Assembly: GCF_900167975.1 (NCBI RefSeq)
Contig: NZ_FUZU01000004.1
Coordinates: 918,993-982,992, forward strand
Direction: 5' to 3'
Length of the DNA stretch: 64,000 nucleotides
Origin: Ohtaekwangia koreensis
GTDB taxonomy: Bacteria; Bacteroidota; Bacteroidia; Cytophagales; Cyclobacteriaceae
Part shown: positions 21,603-29,247 of the stretch, piece after piece
How the letters are laid out: each line of letters begins with the position of its first letter
Numbering within the stretch: position 1 is the first letter of the stretch
Program-made: the position numbers and the translations under genes
The notes under the pieces: generated by a model
What the model was told of the DNA's origin: nothing
Databases searched by the model: none
What the model saw: the letters and a program-made list of their open reading frames with translations, nothing else

Positions 21603-24299
21603 TCAGGAAAGATTTTTTGGTAGAATAATATAAAATGATGCTCCTTCACCCGGAGCAGACTTGGCATAAATTTCTCCTTTGTGATTGAGCACAATTCTTT
21701 TACAGAGCGCCAAGCCTATACCTGTGCCCGCGTATGATTGCCGGTCGTTCAGTCGCTGGAAAATTACAAATACCTGCCTAGCATACTCTTGGGAAAAGCC
21801 AATACCATTATCTCTGAATTCTATCCTGATATAGGGCAGGTTGACCGTTAAAGCCGGGTACTCATGAACTTCTTCTAAAGGAAGATCAGAAACTGTTATA
21901 TATATTTCAGGATTCTGGCCTGGTTCAGAGAACTTCAGGGCATTACTTAACAGGTTTGAAAATAGTTGATTCAGCTGCAATGGAATACCTTGCACGGCAG
22001 GCAGTGGTTCAGTATAAATGCGTGCGCCCTTTTCTGTGATCAACAATTCAAAATCGTTTTTTACGTCTGAAAGTATATTATTCAAGTCAACGGTTGTAAA
22101 AAAATCGCCACCGAGTGAGAGTTGTGAGAAATTAAGTACGCCTTGAATCAACGCCAGCATTCGCCTGGCTGATGCGGCTATTTTATTCAGATATCCTCTT
22201 GATTTATCATCTTTTTCCTTCAGGCTGCTATCCAGTAACTCGGTAAACGTTGCGATCTTACGAAGAGGCTCTTGAAGATCATGCGATGCGACATACGCAA
22301 ATTGCTGCAACTCTATATTCGATCGCTGAAGGTCACGGGTACGTTCGTTTATTTTCTTTTCAAGACCTTCAAGTGAAAGCTTCCGATCATGTATATCTGT
22401 ACACGTACCAACCCACATCGTTACCCGGTTGGCTGCATTCATAATGGGCATGGCATGCGCCAAGTGCCACCGAAACTCTCCGGAGTGTTTCCTATACCGT
22501 ACCTCCTGTTGAAATGTTAAGCCTTTGTCTACCGAAGCTTTCCATTTCTCCAGAAAATTATCCAGGTCTTTATCATGTATAATGGATGACCACCAATATC
22601 CTGTGCCCGTAGGTAAGCCGGTATAATCAAGCCATTGTTTATTCACATAGGTAGTTTGACCTACTGCGTTCGTAGTCCACGCCATCTGCGGAAGTGATTC
22701 AAGAATAGCATTCAAAAAGTCGCGTGACTCTTCTACTTTTTTTCTCGCCACAACTTTATCCGTAACTTCTATTGCCAGAATCATTACACGATTTATACTA
22801 TCGTTGCTTTCTCTTAGCGGTTCACATACAAAATCGATGAATACTTTTTCTCTTTCCCCATTGCGCTGCAACGTTATCTCGGATTCCTTTCCTATAAAAG
22901 AAGCACCTGTCTGGAACACATGGGTAATAATCGGTTCATATACTTCTCTTTCATCCACCAATACTTCCCAGTAGGACTTTGTTTCAAATTCACCTCTTGT
23001 TTTACCAACGATCTTCAGAAAGGTGTCATTTAAAACTTCTGCAACGATCGGATTATCCCTTACAATACATATACCCACCGGAGCCTGCATCACCAGCTTT
23101 CGAAAGTTCTGCTCACTCTCCATCAATTCCTTTTTTGCCAAAACAGTTTCCGTCACGTCCACGGCTACATGATGAATCCCATATATTTTATCTTCAGAAT
23201 TCCGGAGCGCTTTATAGGTATAGTTAAAGTAAAAATCCTGTAACCTCCCATCTACCCGAAGTTGCGCGAGGTCTTCCTTGCCTTCGTATACTTCACCCGT
23301 TTGATAAACCTTTCGAAGCTCGCCTAGAAAATGCTGTCCTTTCAACTCCGGTATAGCATCTTCGAATGTCTTGCCTATAACAGATTCGTCCTTACCCCAG
23401 AATCGGATCATCACATCGTTCACATACTGGATACGAATATCAGGCCCTATATATAGCCCCATGGCAACCATGGAAGTCTCCGTGATCAGTGTACGGAAGC
23501 GTGCTTCGCTTTCAATGAGCAGCTTATGAGAATTCTTCTGCTCGGTAATATCCAACGCGGTGCCTAGCATTCGGAAAGGCCTGTGCTCGACATAAAATAC
23601 TTTACCGTTGATACGCACCCAGTGAATACTTCCATCTTTAAAAATAATTCGGGCTTCGTAAAATAAAGTACCACTCTCAAATGCGTGAAGGTGTGCTGCG
23701 CCGCGTATCTTCTGATCATCCGGATGGATGACGTTGATATAGTCTTCAAATTTACCAGGGGCGTCAAATCCAAAAATCCTGTCAAAGCGAGGTGATGTTA
23801 CTATATATTTAGTATTGAAGTTAAAATCAAATGTACCTATACCTGCAGATTCGATTGCAAGACGCGCTCTCTCCTCGGCCTCCTTTATTCGTTCGCGTGC
23901 CAGCACTTGCTCCGTTACATCGTATCCCATTGCCAGCACGCCCGTAATGTTCCCTTCCGGATCGCGAATAGCCTTGTATATAAAGTTTACAAACACCGGC
24001 TGCATAACGTTATTTATTTTCAGATAGGCAGCACTTTCTTTACCCTCATAGGTTATTCCGGTAGCATAGACTTTCAGCAGTTCTTTATATACCACCTGCC
24101 CTTCCATTTCCGGCATCGCCTCCAGGAGCTTTTTTCCGATGATAGATTCATCCTTTCCCCAGAGATGGAGGGATGCATCGTTTGCTATTTCAATGATTAA
24201 ATCATGACCCGTCAACAGCGCTGTAGAAACCGGGGCCTCCTTCAAAAGGTTTCTGAAGCGTTGTTCAGTGTCCTCTAATCTTTGAAGAGCGTCTTTCAT
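21603..24299 (-). CDS. Sensor histidine kinase with five PAS domains
   Basis: An 898-residue protein without membrane segments or signal peptide, so probably cytoplasmic. Five consecutive PAS/PAC units of about 125 residues are visible. Units 1 and 3 are close relatives (G-K-D-E-S-I-I-G-K-K and G-K-D-E-S-V-I-G-K-T), a sign of internal duplication. The kinase core has the phospho-accepting His in Y-V-A-S-H-D-L-Q-E-P-L-R-K-I at about 670, then N-box L-S-N-A-L-K-F-S, D-N-G-I-G-F and G-T-G-I-G-L-A-L-C-K-R. There is no receiver domain and no adjacent response regulator, so its partner is elsewhere. The signal sensed is unknown. Confidence 0.9.
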   Translation of the reverse strand: MKDALQRLEDTEQRFRNLLKEAPVSTALLTGHDLIIEIANDASLHLWGKDESIIGKKLLEAMPEMEGQVVYKELLKVYATGITYEGKESAAYLKINNVMQPVFVNFIYKAIRDPEGNITGVLAMGYDVTEQVLARERIKEAEERARLAIESAGIGTFDFNFNTKYIVTSPRFDRIFGFDAPGKFEDYINVIHPDDQKIRGAAHLHAFESGTLFYEARIIFKDGSIHWVRINGKVFYVEHRPFRMLGTALDITEQKNSHKLLIESEARFRTLITETSMVAMGLYIGPDIRIQYVNDVMIRFWGKDESVIGKTFEDAIPELKGQHFLGELRKVYQTGEVYEGKEDLAQLRVDGRLQDFYFNYTYKALRNSEDKIYGIHHVAVDVTETVLAKKELMESEQNFRKLVMQAPVGICIVRDNPIVAEVLNDTFLKIVGKTRGEFETKSYWEVLVDEREVYEPIITHVFQTGASFIGKESEITLQRNGEREKVFIDFVCEPLRESNDSINRVMILAIEVTDKVVARKKVEESRDFLNAILESLPQMAWTTNAVGQTTYVNKQWLDYTGLPTGTGYWWSSIIHDKDLDNFLEKWKASVDKGLTFQQEVRYRKHSGEFRWHLAHAMPIMNAANRVTMWVGTCTDIHDRKLSLEGLEKKINERTRDLQRSNIELQQFAYVASHDLQEPLRKIATFTELLDSSLKEKDDKSRGYLNKIAASARRMLALIQGVLNFSQLSLGGDFFTTVDLNNILSDVKNDFELLITEKGARIYTEPLPAVQGIPLQLNQLFSNLLSNALKFSEPGQNPEIYITVSDLPLEEVHEYPALTVNLPYIRIEFRDNGIGFSQEYARQVFVIFQRLNDRQSYAGTGIGLALCKRIVLNHKGEIYAKSAPGEGASFYIILPKNLS

Positions 24300-24723
24300 T
24301 GATAATTGTCCTGGTTGAGGTGGGGCATATTATTCTTGTAAAAAATTATACCGTACGCTAACATGCTACATATGAAGCGATTCAGGGTTGTCCAAATTAT
24401 CCATGGTGAGAATACGTTTGGCTGCAACCGTTCTTTTTGAATTTCACATTGAGCGCCTTGGGAAATAACATACCCGGGATTTCATTGATCACGTTATACC
24501 GCCATTCATGGATTAGCCAAGGGGATACGGGGCGAATGCACGTCTAAGTATACATACAATATTCTACCTTGCATGATATTCAGCTTTAGTCCGTATACCT
24601 CATACCGGCTATATTTTTCACAGCTGCCTGAATGCTTTACTCCTAGCCAGTATGTGTGCTCCAACGGCATGCGACTACCGCTATACAATAGCAATAACGT
24701 TAACAAGTAATACATACGCCTCC
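24300..24723. other. Divergent intergenic region
   Basis: About 420 bases between the PAS kinase (minus) and the GH35-like gene (plus), presumably holding both promoters. Short frames cross it but none resembles a protein. No clear promoter box or repeat was found. Confidence 0.5.
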
Positions 24724-26448
24724 ATGAAAAAGTATTTATCATTTATCTTCTTCATTGCCCTTACGCAAAATGCATTTGCGCAAAACCCGGCAATTCCGCA
24801 CTTGATAAAAACAGAAGCGACAACACAGCTCATCGTAAAAGGAAAGCCCTTTATTATACTCGGTGGCGAGTTACACAACTCCAGTACTTCGGGTGCCGAC
24901 TATATGCGTCCGCTCTGGAAAAAGATAGCTGCCAAAAATGTTAATACGGTGATCGCTGCTGCATATTGGGAATTAGTTGAGCCCGCAGAAGGAAAGTTTG
25001 ATTTTACTTTGATCGACAGCATGGTGATAGGAGCTCGAAAAGAGAAGCTTCACCTCGTTATACTTTGGTTTGGCTCCTGGAAAAATGGGTATTCGATGTA
25101 TGCACCTTCGTGGGTAAAAAATAATCCTAAAAAATATCCACGTGCCAAGGATGCCAAAGGTAAAACGTTACAACATCTTTCTGCATTGAGCGAAGTTACA
25201 GCAGAAGCTGATGCTGGTGCATTCAAGGCTATGATGCAACACATCCGATCGATCGATGAAAAAGAGCAAACGGTCATAATGATGCAGGTGCAAAATGAAG
25301 TTGGACTATTCAACACACCCCGCGATTATAATGACGCTGCCAACAAAGCATATCGTGCATCGTTGCCCAAAGATTTAGCAGACTATATATCTTCACATAA
25401 GGGTAAGTTACAACCCGAACTGGACAGCGTATTAAAATTGCGCGGGTATAAACTTAACGGAACATGGGAAGACGTTTTCGGGAAAAGTTTCTTCGATGAC
25501 CGTCACTGGAAAGCACTCTCCTATCTCACCGAAGAATTATTCACTGTGTATAACTATGCTAAATATATAGGTAAAATTGCTGCCGCCGGAAAAGAAGCTT
25601 ATCCTATACCGATGTATGTGAACGCATGGATCAAACAACCTGGTGCAGGCGGAGCGTGGCCTGGCAAGTATCCGAGTGGTGGGCCTATACCACATACACT
25701 GGATATATGGCGTGCAGCAGCACCTGCGATCGACCTCATTGTACCGGATATATATGTACCCGACGCACGCTATACCATCGCCCAGTATCATCGTCCAGGC
25801 AATGCGTTTTTCATTCCGGAGATACGACCGGGAGTACGCTCTGCCAATGAAGCCTTCTGGGCTTTCGGTGAACACGATATATTTGGATATGCGCCCTTTG
25901 GAATTGATGATGTTGATGCTGGCGAAGATCCAATAACACAAACTTATCGCACCCTGGACCAGGTAAAGGAACTGATCGTTCAACACCAGGGTAAAGGAAC
26001 CATGGCGGGTATATTGGTGGACACCGTTCAGCGTACGCAACAATTAACGCTGGGTGGTTATGTAATCAAGGCGGAACTAGGCCGACAGGAAAATTTCTCA
26101 AATATACTCGGGAGACCGGCACCGAAGCCTCCTGTTATTGCCGGGGGAATTCTGATCAATACGGCACCGAACGAATTTTACGTTATCGGTAAAGATTACC
26201 TGCTGACATTTATACCTGAGAAAATAACAGACAAATCATTACTGCTCGACATTGAATATATAGAGGAAGGCAAATTTGTAAATGGAAAGTGGCAGGTAAT
26301 CCGGAGGCTAAACGGGGACGAAGGAACCGGTGGTGGTGACTATGGCTTTGGTTACGCCCCTCAACAGCCAGCCGCTACGTTGCGTTTCCAGCGCCAGCCT
26401 GACGGAGCCTATAGCATTCTGAAGTATAAACTATATAGTTATAAGTAG
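24724..26448 (+). CDS. GH35-like beta-galactosidase with DUF5597 C-terminus
   Basis: About 574 residues from the ATG at 24724, which gives the signal peptide MKKYLSFIFFIALTQNAFAQ; the frame is open from 24652 but that extension is not signal-like. The TIM-barrel core has the GH35 hallmarks: F-I-I-L-G-G-E-L-H-N-S near the start, the acid/base Glu in V-Q-N-E-V-G-L-F (about 192) and a nucleophile candidate Glu in F-F-I-P-E-I-R-P (about 366). The C-terminal 120 residues are beta-rich. Predicted secreted exo-beta-galactosidase acting on plant-type polysaccharide; exact sugar and linkage unknown. No SusC/SusD pair is nearby, so it is not part of a full utilisation locus here. Confidence 0.83.
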   Translation: MKKYLSFIFFIALTQNAFAQNPAIPHLIKTEATTQLIVKGKPFIILGGELHNSSTSGADYMRPLWKKIAAKNVNTVIAAAYWELVEPAEGKFDFTLIDSMVIGARKEKLHLVILWFGSWKNGYSMYAPSWVKNNPKKYPRAKDAKGKTLQHLSALSEVTAEADAGAFKAMMQHIRSIDEKEQTVIMMQVQNEVGLFNTPRDYNDAANKAYRASLPKDLADYISSHKGKLQPELDSVLKLRGYKLNGTWEDVFGKSFFDDRHWKALSYLTEELFTVYNYAKYIGKIAAAGKEAYPIPMYVNAWIKQPGAGGAWPGKYPSGGPIPHTLDIWRAAAPAIDLIVPDIYVPDARYTIAQYHRPGNAFFIPEIRPGVRSANEAFWAFGEHDIFGYAPFGIDDVDAGEDPITQTYRTLDQVKELIVQHQGKGTMAGILVDTVQRTQQLTLGGYVIKAELGRQENFSNILGRPAPKPPVIAGGILINTAPNEFYVIGKDYLLTFIPEKITDKSLLLDIEYIEEGKFVNGKWQVIRRLNGDEGTGGGDYGFGYAPQQPAATLRFQRQPDGAYSILKYKLYSYK

Positions 26449-26498
26449 AATTCATGCTTGTAGCATGCAAAAAATAATTTACACGTTCATGTATTTCC

Positions 26499-27056
26499 AT
26501 GAAAGCCTATAAAAAGAAAGATTTCCCTGTATGGAAAATTCGTCAATTCCTGGAGCCTGGTCCGATTGTATTAGTAAGTTCTCATTGGAAAAAGCAGGAT
26601 AATATTATGACGATGGGGTGGCATACCGTGATGGAATTCTCGCCTTCGCTGATCGGATGCTTTATAACTCCTGCGAACTATAGCTTCGAGATGATCCGCA
26701 AGAGCAAAGAGTGCGTGATCAATATACCAACGGAAAATCTCTCCAAACAAATTGTAGGGATCGGCAACTGCTCCGGGGATACGGTTGATAAATTTAAAAA
26801 ATTCAAACTCACGGCAGAGCCTGCCTCGCTGGTAAAAGCTCCTTTAATAAAAGAATGCTACGCCAACTTCGAGTGCAAAGTAATTGATACAAGCCTTCTG
26901 AAGAAATATAGCTTCTTCGTGCTTGAGGTTGTAAAGGCTCATGCTCCTGCATCTCCAAAGTATCCTGTAACACTCCACTACCGGGGTGAAGGTAACTTTA
27001 TGGTTTCCGGAAAATCAGTCAGTTATCGTAAAATGTTCAAACCTCAAAATCTATAA
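26499..27056 (+). CDS. Flavin reductase-like FMN-binding protein
   Basis: A 185-residue protein of the FMN-binding split-barrel class: P-G-P-I-V-L-V-S-S, M-G-W-H-T-V-M-E-F-S-P-S-L-I-G, C-V-I-N-I-P-T and the G-N-C-S-G-D-T-V-D-K-F-x-K segment common to flavin reductase-like proteins. No signal peptide. Such proteins reduce or bind FMN; the partner is not identifiable. It follows the glycosidase on the same strand after 50 bases but appears functionally unrelated. Confidence 0.82.
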   Translation: MKAYKKKDFPVWKIRQFLEPGPIVLVSSHWKKQDNIMTMGWHTVMEFSPSLIGCFITPANYSFEMIRKSKECVINIPTENLSKQIVGIGNCSGDTVDKFKKFKLTAEPASLVKAPLIKECYANFECKVIDTSLLKKYSFFVLEVVKAHAPASPKYPVTLHYRGEGNFMVSGKSVSYRKMFKPQNL

Positions 27057-27158
27057 AGAGGATTTTTATCTATACTATATATGATTAAATATAGCGACTG
27101 ATATGCGTTCGAACTGAGATGATAAAGGCCAATGACAGAAGGATTACTAGTCTTTACA

Positions 27159-27641
27159 CTACTGATTTTTTAAAATCGTGTTTAACTCCTCGAGGATCGG
27201 CACCTGGGATTTATTGATTTTCTCCAGCGCCTCATCAATCGTAAACCATCCGCCCTTATCTACTTCGGGAAATTCCTTAAACTTACCAGACTTGACCGGC
27301 CACTCCATTGAAAATAAATTTGATTTCACCTGAGCGGGATCGACATCCTGCTCAATAGCAAAGATCCGGATGGTTTTACTATTACTCCCCTTCACCGGCC
27401 TCAAGGTTATAAAGTCACCTGCTATAGATATACTTGTTTCCTCCTGAAATTCACGCTTCGCTCCTTCGAGCGCGTCCTCGTTTTCGTTCAATTCTCCTTT
27501 GGGAACAGACCATGCACCCAAATCCTTTCTGGCCCAGAACGGTCCGCCAGGATGTACCAGAAAAACTTCAAGCGGTCCATTTGTGAAACGGTATAATAAC
27601 ACTCCTGCTGTTGTCTTTGCCACTGTTTTTATGTTTAACAC
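27159..27641 (-). CDS. Nudix hydrolase
   Basis: A 160-residue protein with the Nudix box G-x5-E-x7-R-E-x-x-E-E at about residues 50-72 (G-E-L-N-E-N-E-D-A-L-E, then R-E-F-Q-E-E-T-S-I; the usual final Gly is Ser). The N-terminus A-G-V-L-L-Y-R-F and the L-G-A-W-S-V-P-K-G-E stretch resemble bis(5'-nucleosyl)-tetraphosphatase-like or NTP-pyrophosphatase Nudix proteins. It probably hydrolyses a nucleoside diphosphate linked to another moiety. Convergent with the flavin reductase gene. Confidence 0.87.
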   Translation of the reverse strand: MLNIKTVAKTTAGVLLYRFTNGPLEVFLVHPGGPFWARKDLGAWSVPKGELNENEDALEGAKREFQEETSISIAGDFITLRPVKGSNSKTIRIFAIEQDVDPAQVKSNLFSMEWPVKSGKFKEFPEVDKGGWFTIDEALEKINKSQVPILEELNTILKNQ

Positions 27642-27869
27642 ATCCTGCTTCTACCTATATACAAAATCATGCGCGAAAATTATTACCGGTATACTCTATA
27701 AATATAATGTAATATCTGCGCCAAAAGTCTTCGCCCTCAGTTCCAGCCTTAAAGTCTTCTTTGGATCAGTTCAAAAAAAGTTTCAGACGCCATTAAACCT
27801 TTTGCAAAATCAACAATCAAAGCGATATAAAACATCAATAAAAAATTAATTCACGTAATCACACTTATT

Positions 27870-28619
27870 ATGAAAATTACCAAATTATTCCTGTTAAGTT
27901 GTTTAATATGCATTGCGGGTGCTTGTAATGATGATGACGATGATGATTCATCTGCCATGACATCAGAAGAAGCAGCCGATGTTGTCGCGTCATCGCTCGC
28001 GATAAATTCCTCGGGACTTGCTACTGTTGTTGATGCTTCTGTCGCTGCAGCGGATGCTGCCGTTGAAGCAAGTACGGGTGGACGAACTGCTGCCTGTGGT
28101 TACTCCGACCAGGAATCCTTTACCGCTACAAGTACACCCGGTGCTATCATCACCTACGCCTATAACTATACCTATAGCTACCTGCTTACCTGTGGCGTGG
28201 ATGTTCCGCAGAGTCTTTCCGTCACATCCAGCTATACTGGAGAGTTTGATGCGCCACGTCTGGCTTCTCAACACACAGGAGCAAGTGACTTTACCGTTAC
28301 AGCGCTTGATGAATCTGCCAGCAGTTATATAATCAACGGAGGCTACAACAGGGCAGGAGCATTTCAATCCAAGGTCAGAAATAAAAACTCGAGCACCAGC
28401 ACGGTTAACTTTATAGTAGATGCCCTTACAGTGGACAAGACTAACCAGAAAATTCTTAGCGGAAGTGCATCCGTTGCAATTACCGGATCGGTTACCGGCA
28501 AAGGTTCCTTTACGTATACCGCATCCGTTGTATTTGAAGGCGATGGCAATGCCACGGTTACCATCAATAGCAATGTATATAGTGTTGACATCATCACCGG
28601 CACAGTCGTAGCACAATAA
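27870..28619 (+). CDS. Surface lipoprotein with poly-aspartate export signal
   Basis: A 249-residue lipoprotein: lipobox I-A-G-A-C followed at once by N and six aspartates. Acidic residues just after the lipidated cysteine act as the lipoprotein export signal for the Bacteroidota cell surface, and this is an extreme example. The mature part begins with an Ala-rich helical stretch (about 30-75), then a beta-rich Ser/Thr region with two cysteines. No known domain recognised. Adjacent to the next small secreted protein, 30 bases away on the same strand. Confidence 0.75.
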   Translation: MKITKLFLLSCLICIAGACNDDDDDDSSAMTSEEAADVVASSLAINSSGLATVVDASVAAADAAVEASTGGRTAACGYSDQESFTATSTPGAIITYAYNYTYSYLLTCGVDVPQSLSVTSSYTGEFDAPRLASQHTGASDFTVTALDESASSYIINGGYNRAGAFQSKVRNKNSSTSTVNFIVDALTVDKTNQKILSGSASVAITGSVTGKGSFTYTASVVFEGDGNATVTINSNVYSVDIITGTVVAQ

Positions 28620-28649
28620 GTTAGTTATTCACCTTGATCGTATAACAGT

Positions 28650-29057
28650 ATGAAAACATCACACATAAACATGTTCAAGCTATATATATTCCTGGGAATG
28701 CTGCTCTTCATCGTTACGGGCGCACAGGCTCAATCTGAAGATCTCTCCTCCCTTACCCCTGAAGAACGTGCAACCAAATGGACTCAGTGGATGAAAAAAG
28801 AATTGAAGATTTCGGCAGAGCAAGAACCAACGGTGCACGAGATCAATCTAAAGTATGCACAGCAAACAGAATCGATACGGGCGCAGGACGGAAGCAGAAA
28901 ATCAAAATTCCAGGAAGTTAAAGCAGTCGATAGTGCTAAAGACGAAGAATTGAAAACTGTGTTGACTCCGGATCAATTCACGCTATACCAAGACAAAAAA
29001 CGCGAGATGCAGAAAAAGTTTATGAAAGCAGTTCGTGATAAAAAGAGTGGCCAATAA
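28650..29057 (+). CDS. Small periplasmic Spy/CpxP-like helical protein
   Basis: A 135-residue protein with a signal peptide ending A-Q-A-Q and a fully helical, highly charged mature part. Two L-T-P motifs are present (S-L-T-P-E-E-R-A and V-L-T-P-D-Q-F-T-L-Y-Q), as in Spy/CpxP-like LTxxQ periplasmic proteins and their small Bacteroidota relatives. These act as chaperones or metal-stress sensors; which applies here is not known. The ATG at 28671 is an alternative start. A strong terminator follows, so it ends the transcript begun at 27870. Confidence 0.72.
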   Translation: MKTSHINMFKLYIFLGMLLFIVTGAQAQSEDLSSLTPEERATKWTQWMKKELKISAEQEPTVHEINLKYAQQTESIRAQDGSRKSKFQEVKAVDSAKDEELKTVLTPDQFTLYQDKKREMQKKFMKAVRDKKSGQ

Positions 29058-29075
29058 TTAATGTCTGTAGTGTTT

Positions 29076-29105
29076 GACCGGGATAATTGTCCCGGTCCTT
29101 TTTTA
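29076..29105 (+). terminator. Rho-independent terminator after the Spy-like gene
   Basis: GACCGGGA pairs perfectly with TCCCGGTC around a short AT loop and is followed by CTTTTTTA. Confidence 0.9.
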
Positions 29106-29247
29106 TATTCCCTATACCAACTACCAATCACTCTGGAATGAAAAAGTTTTTTTTTCGATGACAGCTTTTATCCCGTGATTTATAATCGTGAAATAAATAA
29201 TATTGCAGTCATTATAACCGTCATCTTTTCAATCCGTTAATTTTACC

